Part shown: piece after piece, positions 7,710 to 16,440 of the stretch
Numbering within the stretch: the stretch's first letter is position 1
How the letters are laid out: each line of letters opens with the position of its first letter
Assembly: GCA_965238265.1 (NCBI GenBank)
Contig: OZ250185.1
Span: forward strand, 2,790,001 to 2,854,000
Source of the DNA: JAJDUF01 sp965238265
Lineage (GTDB): Bacteria; Chloroflexota; UBA11872; UBA12225; JAJDUF01
Reading direction: 5' to 3'
Length of the DNA stretch: 64,000 nt
Notes under the pieces: model-generated
The model's input: only the letters and a program-made list of their open reading frames with translations
What the model was told of the DNA's origin: nothing
Database searches by the model: none
Made by a program: the position numbers and the translations under genes

Positions 7710-8669
7710 TTAGCCGGCGGCTGCCGGCGCAGCGTGGGCTGCCTCGTGGCGCAGCGCCTCGATGTACTTCTCGGCAGCCAGTGCGGCCGTGGTCGCGTCC
7801 CCGACGGCCGTCGTGACCTGCTTGGCAAGCTGCTCGCGGATGTCTCCGGCAGCATAGATGCCGGGAATGGAGGTCTCCATGAGGCTGTTCGTGATGAGGT
7901 AGCCGGCCTCATTGTGCTCGATGTGGTCGCGGAAGATGTTGCTGTTCGGCGTGAAGCCGATGAAGACGAACACCGCGCCCACGTCGAGGCGTCGCGTGCG
8001 CCCATCCTTCACGTGGCGCAAAGTGGTATATTCGACCCGCTGGTCGCCACCGATCTCATCCACGACCGTATCCCAGATCACCTCGGCGTTAGGCTGGGCA
8101 AAGAGGCGCTCCTGAATGATCTTCTGCGCGCGCAGCTCATCACGCCGGTGGATCACGTAGAGCTTGCGGGCGTACTTCGTCAGATAGGTGCCTTCCTCGA
8201 CGGCGGCGTCACCACCACCGACGACGGCGATGTCCTGGCCCTCGAAGAACGGGCCATCGCACACGGCGCAGTACGAGACACCGCGGGCGCTCAAGCGCTC
8301 CTCGCCCGGCACGCCCAGCTTCCGGGGATTACCGCCAGCCGTCACGATCACTGCCGGCGCGCGATAGGTGCCTTCCTCACCGACAACGATGTGCTGATCG
8401 CCCTCCGAGTAGATTTCGAGCGCGAGGTCGGGAACAATCTCGGCCCCGAACTTGCGGGCATGCTCCTCGAACTTGGCCGCCAAGTCCGGCCCGGTGATGC
8501 TCAAGAAGCCGGGGTAATCCTCGACGATATCGGTGTTGAGGATTTCGCCCCCCGGGACTCCCTTTTCCAAGATGCCGGTCTTCAGCTTCGCTCGTCCGCC
8601 GTACATGCCGGCGCAGAGACCGGCCGGGCCGGCGCCGACGACGAGCAGGTCGTAATCGAGTGTGTTCAC
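7710..8669 (-). CDS. trxB: Thioredoxin reductase (NADPH-type fold)
   Basis: This FAD-dependent disulfide reductase reduces thioredoxin in the cytoplasm. FAD and NAD(P) binding sites are seen as V-V-G-A-G-P-A-G and V-V-G-G-G-D-A-A. The redox-active pair is Y-C-A-V-C-D-G, and the C-terminal FAD motif is G-I-Y-A-A-G-D-I. The length of about 319 residues is typical. The GTG at 8669 is chosen because GGAGG precedes it by 7 bases; the frame runs open a little further upstream. The last 15 residues are Ala/Pro-rich and probably disordered. No thioredoxin gene is adjacent. Confidence 0.94.
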   Translation of the reverse strand: MNTLDYDLLVVGAGPAGLCAGMYGGRAKLKTGILEKGVPGGEILNTDIVEDYPGFLSITGPDLAAKFEEHARKFGAEIVPDLALEIYSEGDQHIVVGEEGTYRAPAVIVTAGGNPRKLGVPGEERLSARGVSYCAVCDGPFFEGQDIAVVGGGDAAVEEGTYLTKYARKLYVIHRRDELRAQKIIQERLFAQPNAEVIWDTVVDEIGGDQRVEYTTLRHVKDGRTRRLDVGAVFVFIGFTPNSNIFRDHIEHNEAGYLITNSLMETSIPGIYAAGDIREQLAKQVTTAVGDATTAALAAEKYIEALRHEAAHAAPAAAG

Positions 8670-8805
8670 AGCGCGGTTCCTCCATACATAGGGCACAGCA
8701 TGGCTACGCCCACTAAACAGTTAAAGTATGCCACGCTCGCTCGACCGTTGGCCGTAGCCGCCGCCACGCGCCCGGCTCGTCCGGTGGTATCGTCTGCATA
8801 GACAC

Positions 8806-9222
8806 ATGACTATCTCGCCAACCCAGAGCGCACCCACCGACTGGATTCACCTGGAGGGGATGGCCTTCTATGGCTATCACGGCGTTGATCCGGCCGAGCA
8901 GCAGCTTGGCCAGCGTTTCATCGTGGACCTCTCGGTGGCCTACGATCTACGCCGGGCCGGTGAGACCGACGATCTCCGGGATACCGTCAACTATGCCCAG
9001 CTGTATCGCCTGACACGCGACATCGTAGAGGGGCCGAGCTGCCACCTGCTAGAGGCCGTCGCGGCGCGCATCGCGGCAGCCGTGCTCGACCGGACGCCGG
9101 TGGCGGCAGTGCGGGTGCGACTACGCAAGCCGGAGGCGCCGATCAAGGGCAGTATCCTCGCTGCCGCGACTGTGGAGATCACCCGCTGGCGAGACCCTGT
9201 CTCGCCCCCGCCTCACGCCTGA
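8806..9222 (+). CDS. folB: Dihydroneopterin aldolase
   Basis: This cytoplasmic enzyme converts 7,8-dihydroneopterin to 6-hydroxymethyl-dihydropterin in folate synthesis. Diagnostic segments are F-Y-G-Y-H-G-V near the N-terminus (pterin-binding region), V-N-Y-A-Q-L-Y, and R-K-P-E-A-P-I-K-G-S with the catalytic Lys. The protein is 138 residues, slightly longer than the usual 120. The C-terminal R-D-P-V-S-P-P-P-H-A reads into the flank of a dispersed repeat, so the tail has probably been lengthened by repeat insertion. No other fol genes are nearby. Confidence 0.93.
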   Translation: MTISPTQSAPTDWIHLEGMAFYGYHGVDPAEQQLGQRFIVDLSVAYDLRRAGETDDLRDTVNYAQLYRLTRDIVEGPSCHLLEAVAARIAAAVLDRTPVAAVRVRLRKPEAPIKGSILAAATVEITRWRDPVSPPPHA

Positions 9223-9232
9223 CTTGCCTCCC

Positions 9233-9291
9233 GTCATTCCGGCGAAAGCCGGAATCCAGAGCAGTAGGGGCGTCCCTTGTGGGCGCCCTGT
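9233..9291. repeat. ATTCCGGCG..AAGCCGGAAT repeat with GGGGCGTCCC tail
   Basis: Arms ATTCCGGC/GCCGGAAT flank GAAA. After ATCCAGAGCA comes a second module, GTAGGGGCGTCCCTTGTGGGCGCC. The same two-module arrangement recurs at 37253-37310, which marks it as one mobile repeat rather than a chance hairpin. Confidence 0.75.
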
Positions 9292-9336
9292 CTCCGGGGG
9301 CTGGCGCGGGAATCCATCTGGAGCGTAGACGAGCGA

Positions 9337-9732
9337 GTGCGGCGTCTCTACACCCTGCTGTTCTCGCTCTCGCTCGTTGCAGGTACTGTCTACGTTCTCG
9401 TATGGCACGGCGTCAAAAACCCTGTTGAGTTCTGGCAGCTTGTCGCACCGCTGATTCTTGTGTCGGCTGGCCTGTCCCTTGTGGTGTCGGATGTGGTGAT
9501 AAGAGGAGTGATGGCTATAACTGACTGGGTGCTTGAGCGGCGTCGCAAGCGCCACATACAGAGAGAACAGGAACGCAGGGAGAGAGAGCGGGAGCGCAGG
9601 GAGTTGGAGGAAGCTCGTAGTAACGTCAAGAAGTGGGAGGCCTGGAACGCTCGCCGAGTGGCGGCAGGGCAGAACGGCGGTGGCTTCGACGAGCCACCGC
9701 CGTCATCGGTAGACCATAGCGGATCGGCGTAA
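9337..9732 (+). CDS. Small membrane protein with C-terminal coiled coil
   Basis: The family is not recognised. Two hydrophobic segments (about residues 8-22 and 36-55) are followed by a very charged helix of alternating R-R-E-R-E/Q, a likely coiled coil, then a Gly/Pro-rich end. The start is uncertain. The frame is open through the repeat upstream (to 9277), and the GTG at 9337 is the first candidate outside it, with only a distant GGAG. The protein resembles the 40762 gene in general design but not clearly in sequence. Confidence 0.45.
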   Translation: MRRLYTLLFSLSLVAGTVYVLVWHGVKNPVEFWQLVAPLILVSAGLSLVVSDVVIRGVMAITDWVLERRRKRHIQREQERRERERERRELEEARSNVKKWEAWNARRVAAGQNGGGFDEPPPSSVDHSGSA

Positions 9733-9744
9733 GGTGCCGGGCGC

Positions 9745-10362
9745 TTACTCATCTTCCGGCTCCGTTTTGTTGGCGATGTGCGCCCAGCGGTGCCGGAGCT
9801 TTTCCAGGCGTTGCTCGACCTCGGCAGGTGGCACTCCGCTCCTGCGCCAGTTGGCGCGCACGGCAGCCTCACGCTCGGCCCAGCCGCGCGCGGTGAACAC
9901 GTCTCGCTCTTTGGCCGTGACCGCGGCCGCCGCGGCTGCGCTGCGCGGGCACCAGTGCGCGACCAGCGCCGCCGCCGCCGCCGCGACTGCGCCTTGTCCT
10001 TCCACTGTCAGCCAGACACGGCACTTCCCGGGGTCCACCTGGGCGGTGACCGCCGCCACCGCACCGGCATCGCGCGCTGTGCCCCGATTGTCCCGCTGCA
10101 TCAGCGGCGCCCAGCTCGCCGGTCGCCAGGGGGGCTGCTGCCGCGCACTGGGTGGCGCGGCGGGCCGGCTGGCCTGTCGAGGCTGGCTTTGTGCCGGGGG
10201 TGCTGCTGCGGCTGTTGGGCCGAGGAGGCCGAGCGAATGCGCGTCCTGCCGTGTAATCACCAGGCCTCGCTCCGCGAAAAACGTTGCCGCTTCGCGGATG
10301 GCCGCCTCTGCCGGTAGATCGCAGAATACTTGCAGCTCGCGGATGGCTGCGGGACCTGTCAT
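9745..10362 (-). CDS. Hypothetical protein with Ala/Pro-rich linker
   Basis: I do not recognise the family. The 205-residue protein has an N-terminal segment of about 45 residues, then a Pro/Ala/Gln-rich linker. A domain follows with V-T-A-Q-V-D-P-G-K-C-R-V-W-L-T-V and an Ala-run, and the C-terminus is a charged helix ending in E-P-E-D-E. The ATG at 10362 follows GAGGG. It lies just downstream of the DUF6941-like gene on the same strand and may be co-transcribed with it. The Ala-rich run comes from a GCN-repeat tract. Confidence 0.5.
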   Translation of the reverse strand: MTGPAAIRELQVFCDLPAEAAIREAATFFAERGLVITRQDAHSLGLLGPTAAAAPPAQSQPRQASRPAAPPSARQQPPWRPASWAPLMQRDNRGTARDAGAVAAVTAQVDPGKCRVWLTVEGQGAVAAAAAALVAHWCPRSAAAAAAVTAKERDVFTARGWAEREAAVRANWRRSGVPPAEVEQRLEKLRHRWAHIANKTEPEDE

Positions 10363-10419
10363 GGTTGCCCTCGTTTAGGGCGTGCCATCAGCAACACGGA
10401 GCGCTGCCACTGCTGCCGC

Positions 10420-10866
10420 TTACTCATCGGGTGTCGCTTCCGGTGGTAATTCAGTCGAGGATGCCTGTTCGCCAGTCTGCCAGACCATCAAGGGCACCTC
10501 AAGCAGCGGCTCGTCATCCACGAGCGCCACGAGCTTGTAGAGGCCGGGGCTTGGAAATGTCGTCCGCACCGTCAAGAACCACTCGTGTCCCTTGAAGGGT
10601 GTCACCTCGACAACCAGTGGGTCGGTCGTGACCAGCTCGGCATTCTCGCCGTCAATCAGGCGCAACAGGATTGTCGCCGTGCCGTGCCCCTTGATATTGC
10701 ACCAGACCATGAACTCGGCGGCGAGTGGGAAGCTCTGCGTCGAGAGACGGTCGAAAATGCCGATGAGGTGGGTGCGGCCGCGCTCGTCGCGAAACGCATC
10801 CTGGGTAATCACCATCGCGGTCAGGTAGACGCCGCGCGGCCGATCAACCTGGTCGTCCGTAGTCAC
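10420..10866 (-). CDS. DUF6941-like protein
   Basis: The 148-residue product has V-Y-L-T-A-M-V-I-T-Q-D-A-F-R-D-E-R-G, then H-L-I-G-I-F-D-R-L. This is the opening pattern of a small beta-sandwich family (DUF6941) found across environmental bacteria. Alternating beta strands follow (T-A-T-I-L-L-R-L; G-L-Y-K-L-V-A-L-V-D-D), and the C-terminus is a short acidic tail. The function of the family is unknown. The GTG at 10866 is chosen because GGGAGGA precedes it by 5 bases; the frame is open further upstream without another ribosome-binding site. Confidence 0.6.
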   Translation of the reverse strand: MTTDDQVDRPRGVYLTAMVITQDAFRDERGRTHLIGIFDRLSTQSFPLAAEFMVWCNIKGHGTATILLRLIDGENAELVTTDPLVVEVTPFKGHEWFLTVRTTFPSPGLYKLVALVDDEPLLEVPLMVWQTGEQASSTELPPEATPDE

Positions 10867-11084
10867 ACATCCTCCCGCGACTGCTGTCGCATCCAGTCTA
10901 CGCGCCGCGCGTCGGCTCCCGCTACCGATGTGCCGGAGGCATCGGACCGTGCGGCTCCGGTACGGCAACAGCGCGGGCCAGCGCTCCGACGCGGCTGATC
11001 GTTGTTCCGGTATCCGACCACTTGCGGCGTGGTATGGTGAGCCTCGCCGGACGTGGACGCCGTAAGCCTATTAAGGAGCATGCA

Positions 11085-11906
11085 ATGACCACTCTCGACC
11101 TATCCTTACGCTACTACTGGCTGCTGACACCGACCGACGTGCCGGGCGACGAGCACAACTATGCCCACCACGAGCAGGCTTTCTCCATTCCCACCGCGCA
11201 GGCCGCGGTCGTCGTGGTGGACGCCTGGGACTTCCACTTTCTGCGGAGCCACCTTGCGCGCACCTCGGAGCTATGCCGCAGGAAGATCGCCCCGGCGCTG
11301 GCAGCGGCGCGGCGGGCAGGAGTCACTATCGTACACGCTCCGGGTGACGATGTGGCCCGGCGCTTTCCCCAGTGGGTGCGCTACGCTGGCGAGACGGAGT
11401 TCAGCGCGCCAGCGCAGGAGGAACCGGACTGGCCGCTACGCGAGTTTCGGCGGCGCGAGGGGCACTATGCTGCACTGGCACGGCCGGACAGTCCGGCTAT
11501 TGAGGCCACACACCAGCGCAGAGCCGAGCGCATGATTGACTCAGCGGTGGCTCCGGAGCCTGACGACTTCGTGATCGCCACCGGCCATCAATTGCATCGG
11601 CTCTGTCGAGATCGCCGGATCATGTATCTCTTCTATTGCGGGTTTGCGACGAATATGTGCGTCCCGAATAAGCCCTACGGCATGAAAGAGTTCGCCAGCC
11701 GCGGCTACCACCTGACGCTGCTCCGCGACTGCACGACAGCGGTCGAAGGACACGACACGGTGGACATGCAGCGTGGCACCGCGCAGGCCATTCGGGAGCT
11801 AGAGTTCGGCGGCACGTTCACGACAACATCGGACGTGTTCATCCGAGCCTGCCGCACCGCCATTGCCCAAGAGCCGGCCGCAGCAAAAGAGCCGGCCGTG
11901 GTGTGA
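11085..11906 (+). CDS. Isochorismatase-family cysteine hydrolase
   Basis: The 273-residue protein has the family's first Asp in V-V-V-V-D-A-W-D and the catalytic Cys in G-F-A-T-N-M-C-V. A following segment, G-Y-H-L-T-L-L-R-D-C-T-T-A-V-E, is typical for the fold. Members hydrolyse isochorismate, nicotinamide, N-carbamoyl compounds or biuret. The insertion between the Asp and the Cys, with many charged residues, is longer than in nicotinamidases, and I cannot name the substrate. AAGGAG at 11073-11078 is well spaced for the ATG. It stands alone. Confidence 0.8.
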   Translation: MTTLDLSLRYYWLLTPTDVPGDEHNYAHHEQAFSIPTAQAAVVVVDAWDFHFLRSHLARTSELCRRKIAPALAAARRAGVTIVHAPGDDVARRFPQWVRYAGETEFSAPAQEEPDWPLREFRRREGHYAALARPDSPAIEATHQRRAERMIDSAVAPEPDDFVIATGHQLHRLCRDRRIMYLFYCGFATNMCVPNKPYGMKEFASRGYHLTLLRDCTTAVEGHDTVDMQRGTAQAIRELEFGGTFTTTSDVFIRACRTAIAQEPAAAKEPAVV

Positions 11907-11933
11907 CCTACTCCCGGCCCTCACCCCTCGCGC

Positions 11934-11973
11934 CTCACCCCCGGCCCCCTCTCCATCCATATGGAGAGGGGGT
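11934..11973. repeat. CCCCCTCTCCAT/ATGGAGAGGGGG inverted repeat
   Basis: Perfect 12-base arms at 11945-11956 and 11961-11972 around CCAT, preceded by CCTCACCCCCGGC. This is a member of the C-rich/G-rich family seen at 347, 38489 and 55933. It separates two convergent genes and could also serve as a bidirectional transcript-end hairpin. Confidence 0.7.
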
Positions 11974-11993
11974 ATGCGGTGGAGGCGGGAAAG

Positions 11994-13307
11994 CTACGTC
12001 GCGAGCAGCCGGCGCAAGGCCTCGCTTGCATCGTGGACGGCCGTTTCCGGGGATTTCGCACCCAGCATGATTGGCGTATCCAGTTCGGCAAGCAGCACGC
12101 CCAGCACCTCGTGGTAGCGCTCCCAGGCTGGTGCCCGCGCGTAGGCCAGCGCAGACTGCATCACCGCTATGTCGTCATCCGTAAGCCGCGGTTCGATCTG
12201 CCGTAAGCTGCCGGCGAGCGACTTACGTGGCGGGATCAGGCCGCGGCGTTCCAGGGAGGCCACCAGCGCCCGGAGCGCGGCCCAGGCTTCATCAGGATGC
12301 GCCGCCTCGGCGCCGATGGACAGGCCGGAGGTCGTCAGCGTGGTGGCCCGCTGCCGTTGGCGCGGTGGTTCCGCTAAGTCGAAGTTGAACGGTGGGGAGC
12401 GCCAGAAGATGCCGGTAGACAGATGGAACTGAAACAGGCCCGCGCGGTTCTGCTGCAGCAACTGGCCCATCTGATCCAAGCTCAACTCACGCAGGCTAGG
12501 ACTGACCCGCGCTTCGTGAATCAGGCTGGCCATGAACGCAACGGCCTCCAGCGCCGCCGGCGCATCCAGCCGCACCGCACCATCGGGACCGAGCACGGCG
12601 CCGCCGTTCTGCCAGACGTATTGCACCGACAGCGGGAACCCCGGTAGCTGGAGGTAGCCCCACTGGTCGGTGCGGCCGTCGCCGTCGAGATCGCGCGTCA
12701 GCTCCGTAGCCGCGGCCAAGAGATCATCCCAGCTCCAGTCCGCGCTGGGCGGCGATAGATTGGCGGCAGCGAACAGGCCCGGTGCGTAGTACATGACCAG
12801 GGGCGAGGCGATGAAGGGCAACGCATAGAGCCGGTCTTGCCACGAGTGGGCGGCCAATACCGGCCGGTAGTAGTCGTCCAGGTCCAGTGACCGCTCGCCC
12901 TTGCGATAGCTTTCCAGGGAGAGGAGCGCCTGGTCCGACTGCAATGCCGGCACGTCGCCGAGGTGGACGGCAAGCAGGTCCGGGGCCGGCGCTCCGGCGC
13001 TCCTCAGCTCGTTGATGGTCTGCGACCACTCCGCCGAGCGCGTGTCCAGCGCCTGCATCGTGAGCCGGTAGGCCGCTGGCTCGGTGGCGTTCAGGTCCTT
13101 GACGGCGGCTTCCATCCAGTCGGGAAGTGGGTCCACCGGCGCGTCCTGCAGGCGCGGCACAAGGACCTGGAGCTGCACCGGTTCTTGCGGGGCGGCCGGG
13201 GTGGCCGGCTGATCCGGCACACACGACAGGGCTGCCGCACCCGCTGTGCCCGCCAGCAGCGCACCGGCGCCGCGTCGCAGGAGCTGGCGTCTGCTCAAGC
13301 GGTTCAT
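11994..13307 (-). CDS. ABC transporter extracellular solute-binding lipoprotein
   Basis: The N-terminus is S-R-R-Q-L-L-R-R-G-A followed by a hydrophobic stretch ending L-S-C. This fits a twin-arginine or Sec lipoprotein signal with the lipobox Cys at about residue 28. The mature part is a family 1 (UgpB/MalE-like) solute-binding fold, with D-L-D-G-D-G-R-T-D-Q-W-G-Y, a motif shared by many sugar-binding proteins, and L-Y-A-L-P-F near the ligand cleft. The length of 437 residues is normal. No permease or ATPase genes are adjacent, so its transporter is elsewhere. An ATG two codons upstream is an alternative start. Confidence 0.85.
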   Translation of the reverse strand: MNRLSRRQLLRRGAGALLAGTAGAAALSCVPDQPATPAAPQEPVQLQVLVPRLQDAPVDPLPDWMEAAVKDLNATEPAAYRLTMQALDTRSAEWSQTINELRSAGAPAPDLLAVHLGDVPALQSDQALLSLESYRKGERSLDLDDYYRPVLAAHSWQDRLYALPFIASPLVMYYAPGLFAAANLSPPSADWSWDDLLAAATELTRDLDGDGRTDQWGYLQLPGFPLSVQYVWQNGGAVLGPDGAVRLDAPAALEAVAFMASLIHEARVSPSLRELSLDQMGQLLQQNRAGLFQFHLSTGIFWRSPPFNFDLAEPPRQRQRATTLTTSGLSIGAEAAHPDEAWAALRALVASLERRGLIPPRKSLAGSLRQIEPRLTDDDIAVMQSALAYARAPAWERYHEVLGVLLAELDTPIMLGAKSPETAVHDASEALRRLLAT

Positions 13308-13350
13308 CGGCATTCCCCACCCCTCACTAGGATAGCCCTGTCCCCACTGT

Positions 13351-13374
13351 AGGGGCGCAACATGTTGCGCCCCC
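13351..13374. repeat. AGGGGCGCAACATGTTGCGCCCC palindrome
   Basis: Near-perfect palindrome with arms GGGGCGCAAC/GTTGCGCCCC centred on AT. The same unit is at 54096-54123, and a diverged form is at 27053-27080. It lies between mutS and the binding-protein gene. Confidence 0.8.
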
Positions 13375-13397
13375 AACCCTGCCGTCTCTGGTGTGCC

Positions 13398-16388
13398 CTA
13401 CTCGTCCTGGACGCTCTGCTGTAGCTCGTGGAGCTTGGTCAAGGCTTCCAGCGGCGTCATCGCCAAGACATCGAGCTGCTTCAGCTGCTCTACGACGGCG
13501 TGGGGTGGTGCGAACAGCGATAGCTGCATCGCGCCAGGCTCCGGGCTGGCTGCCGGCTGCCGGGCGCGCGGCGCCGGCTCGGTGGGTAGCTCGGCGCGAG
13601 CGCCGTCTTCCAGCGTGTGCAGCACTTCCTCGGCCCGCCGGATGACGGCCCGCGGCACGCCGGCCAGGCGGGCTACATGGATTCCGTAGCTGCGGTCGGC
13701 GCTGCCCGGCACCACGCGATGCAGGAAGATGACCTGATCGCCTTCCTCGCGGACATCCATCCGTGCCGTATAGACCCGCGGTAGCGCGCGCTCCAGTTCC
13801 GTCAGCTCGTGGTAGTGTGTAGCGAAGAGCGTCCTGGCGCGTGTGTCGGGGTGGTTGTGCAGGTACTCGACCACGGCCTGGGCAATAGCCAGCCCGTCGT
13901 AGGTGCTCGTTCCCCGGCCGATCTCGTCGAGGAGGACGAGGCTCTGCGGTGTGGCGTGCCGGAGGATGGTCGCCGTTTCGAGCATCTCGACCATAAACGT
14001 GCTGCGCCCGGTGGCGAGGTCGTCCTGCGCGCCGACGCGCGTGAAGATACGGTCAACGAGGCCGATCCGAGCGCGGTCTGCGGGCACAAAACTGCCGACC
14101 TGTGCCAGCAGGGCAATCAGCGCCACCATCCGCAGATACGTGGACTTGCCGGCCATGTTCGGGCCGGTCAGGAGTACAATCTGGCAGTCGGCGGTATCGA
14201 GCCGGCAATCGTTGGCGACGAAGCCGGACGTGGCAGCGAGGCCGGGACGATCCTCAGCCAACGCCCGCTCCAACGCTGCTTCCACCACCGGATGCCGGCC
14301 GGCGACAATCTCCAGCTCGCCACTCTCGTCGAGTGTGGGTCGTACATAGCGGTGCTGTACGGCGAGTTCGGCGAAGCCGAGGAGCACGTCGAGCTGCGCC
14401 AGTGCCTCCGCGCTGCGTTGTAACCGCCGGTGGTAGCTCGCGATCTCTTTGAGCACGCGAGCGTAAAGATCGCGTTCCAGCTCGGCAATGCGTTCTTGGG
14501 CCGTGAGGACGCGCGTTTCATATTCTTTGAGCTCGGGTGTGATATAGCGTTCGCCCTCCGTGAGCGTCTGGCGACGGACATACTCTGTCGGCACCTGCCC
14601 CCGGTAGGCATTGCTGACCTGAATGTAGTAGCCGAAGACCTTGTTGTAGCCAACCCGGAGCGACTTGATGCCGGTACGCCGCCGCTCCGCACCTTCGAGC
14701 GACGCTATCCATCGGCGTGCCGCGGCGGTGCCGGTGACTAACTCGTCCAGCTCTGCGCTAAACCCCGGCCGGATCAAGCGCCCTTCGCCGGCCGGTCCAA
14801 CCGTGTCGGGACCTCCCGACTCGTCATCGGCCGCCACGAGCGCACGCTCGATCAACGCGGCGACTTCCGGGCACGGATCAATCGTCGTCAGCAGTTGCGC
14901 TAGAGGGCCGTCCGGTTGCGCCTCACCCCCCGGGCCCCTCTCCCCTTGTGGAGCGGGGGAGTCCGCCGCTACGTCGCCATCCTCGCGCCTCATCCCCTGG
15001 CCGCCCTCACCCCGGCCCTCTCCCAGGGGGAGAGGGGGAGTCTGCCGCAGGCGCTCGCTCGCCAGGAGACTCTCGCGAATGGCGACCAGCGCATTCGGTG
15101 GTGCCGATCCCTGGACGACCCGGTTGGTGAGGCGTTCCAGGTCGCCGACGCGCCGCAAGTCTGTGCCCAGGTCAGCCCGCAGCGGGCCGCCGTGGACCAG
15201 CGCGGCCACGATGTCGTGGCGTCGGCCCAGCGCCGCGAGATCGCGGAGCGGTAGGTTCAACCAGCGTCGCAGCAGGCGCGCGCCGAGAGGGGTCCGGGTC
15301 CTATCAACGACGGAGACGAGGGTTGCTACGGCCTCCTGACGACGCCCACTGGTGCCGCCTTTGCGGGGCGTATCGGCTGGGGCCAGCAGGGTCGTCATCC
15401 GGCCGCCGGTACGCTGCGCCGGCTCCAAGATTTCCAGATTGCGTCGCGTGAACGTGTCGAGCGTGACGTACCGGCCCGGATTGTACGAGCGCACCTCAGC
15501 GAGCGAGGCCAGCAGCCGCGCGTGCGTCTGTTCCAAGTAGGCGACGAGCGCCCCGGCAGCCGCGATGGCCGCTGGCTGGCGGTCGAGGCCAAAGCCTTCG
15601 AGGGAGGCCACCTCGTAACGGGCCAGCAGCTCCTCCTCGGCCGTCGTCGGATCGAAGCGCCAGCCCTCGTAAGGAGTCACCAGGCCGGTCAGCGGTCCGC
15701 CGCCAGAATCGAGCCGAGGCCACCAGTCGGGTAGCCCGTCGCTGTCGCCGTCGCCTTTCGGGACCAGCACTTCGGCCGGCTGGAGCCGATCCAGCTCCTG
15801 ACGCAACTCGGTGGCCCATTGCTCGCCGCCGAACTGCGTCGCCGCAAACTCTCCGGTAGACACGTCTGCATACGCCAGACCCGCTTGGCGTCCATGGGCG
15901 GCGACGGCGCACAGGTAGTTATTCCGGGCCGCCGTGAGCATGTCCGGTTCGGCGACGGTGCCCGGCGTGACCACGCGGACGACTTTGCGCTCCATCATGG
16001 CTGCGCTGGCGCGCCTGGCGCCGCGGCGCGTTTCCTGGCGCACCAGACGCGCACCACCCCTCCCACCATCGTGCGCGTCTGGCGTCGCCACCTGGCCACT
16101 CCGCGTTGGCGCCCGCGACTCCGGCGCGACCTGTTCGCAGACGGCCACCCGCTCGCCGGCGGCAATCAGACGCGCGATATACGCCTCGGCGGCGTGCGCG
16201 GGCACTCCGGCCATCGGGACGCGATTGCCGCGGCCCATTTCGCGCGAGGTCAGGGTGATTTGCAGCAGACGCGCCGCCCGTTCTGCGTCGTCGTCGAAGG
16301 TCTCGTAGAAGTCACCCAGCCGGAAGAACAGGATGGTGTCCGGGTGCTGGCGTTTGAGCCGCAGGTATTGGCGACGTAGTGGGGTCAT
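13398..16388 (-). CDS. mutS: DNA mismatch repair ATPase MutS with two repeat-derived insertions
   Basis: MutS binds base mismatches and recruits MutL. The mismatch-reading F-x-E motif is F27-Y-E29. The C-terminal ATPase has T-G-P-N-M-A-G-K-S-T (Walker A), L-L-D-E-I-G-R-G-T-S-T (Walker B) and a final helical dimerisation region. At 996 residues it is about 100 longer than usual, and the excess is in two places. Residues about 92-130, at the domain I/II junction, contain the palindromic element 16043-16082. Residues about 448-490 translate two C-rich/G-rich repeats (14920-15045) as P-L-P-L-G-E-G-R-G-E-G. Both keep the frame. No mutL is present in the window. Confidence 0.95.
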   Translation of the reverse strand: MTPLRRQYLRLKRQHPDTILFFRLGDFYETFDDDAERAARLLQITLTSREMGRGNRVPMAGVPAHAAEAYIARLIAAGERVAVCEQVAPESRAPTRSGQVATPDAHDGGRGGARLVRQETRRGARRASAAMMERKVVRVVTPGTVAEPDMLTAARNNYLCAVAAHGRQAGLAYADVSTGEFAATQFGGEQWATELRQELDRLQPAEVLVPKGDGDSDGLPDWWPRLDSGGGPLTGLVTPYEGWRFDPTTAEEELLARYEVASLEGFGLDRQPAAIAAAGALVAYLEQTHARLLASLAEVRSYNPGRYVTLDTFTRRNLEILEPAQRTGGRMTTLLAPADTPRKGGTSGRRQEAVATLVSVVDRTRTPLGARLLRRWLNLPLRDLAALGRRHDIVAALVHGGPLRADLGTDLRRVGDLERLTNRVVQGSAPPNALVAIRESLLASERLRQTPPLPLGEGRGEGGQGMRREDGDVAADSPAPQGERGPGGEAQPDGPLAQLLTTIDPCPEVAALIERALVAADDESGGPDTVGPAGEGRLIRPGFSAELDELVTGTAAARRWIASLEGAERRRTGIKSLRVGYNKVFGYYIQVSNAYRGQVPTEYVRRQTLTEGERYITPELKEYETRVLTAQERIAELERDLYARVLKEIASYHRRLQRSAEALAQLDVLLGFAELAVQHRYVRPTLDESGELEIVAGRHPVVEAALERALAEDRPGLAATSGFVANDCRLDTADCQIVLLTGPNMAGKSTYLRMVALIALLAQVGSFVPADRARIGLVDRIFTRVGAQDDLATGRSTFMVEMLETATILRHATPQSLVLLDEIGRGTSTYDGLAIAQAVVEYLHNHPDTRARTLFATHYHELTELERALPRVYTARMDVREEGDQVIFLHRVVPGSADRSYGIHVARLAGVPRAVIRRAEEVLHTLEDGARAELPTEPAPRARQPAASPEPGAMQLSLFAPPHAVVEQLKQLDVLAMTPLEALTKLHELQQSVQDE
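14920..15045. repeat. Two tandem C-rich/G-rich repeats inside mutS
   Basis: Two units of the CACCCCCGGGCCCCTCTCC...GGAG(C/A)GGGGGAGTC type follow each other: about 14926-14962 (arms around CTTGTG) and about 15007-15042 (arms around CAGG). They are members of the intergenic family at 347, 11945 and 55933. Here they are translated in the antisense direction as a low-complexity Gly/Glu/Arg/Pro insert in MutS. Confidence 0.8.
16043..16082 (+). repeat. Palindromic element inside mutS, loop type CACCCCTCCCACCATC
   Basis: Perfect 12-base arms CCAGACGCGCAC and GTGCGCGTCTGG surround the 16-base loop CACCCCTCCCACCATC. The loop is nearly identical to that of the copy at 17753-17805, whereas the arms differ at paired positions. 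In the mutS frame it encodes D-A-H-D-G-G-R-G-G-A-R-L-V (residues about 103-116). Confidence 0.85.
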
Positions 16389-16440
16389 GGCGCTCCACAG
16401 AGTGTCCAGGCGAGATCAAGGCTACCCAATGGCTGACGAT

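Noticed and set aside
7734..8801. A 355-codon plus-strand frame
   Set aside because: It mirrors trxB on the other strand, a common effect in GC-rich genomes, and has no ribosome site or motif.
10925..10965. GTGCGGCTCCGG resembling a right arm of the palindromic family
   Set aside because: No matching left arm or CACC loop at the right distance; too weak to count.
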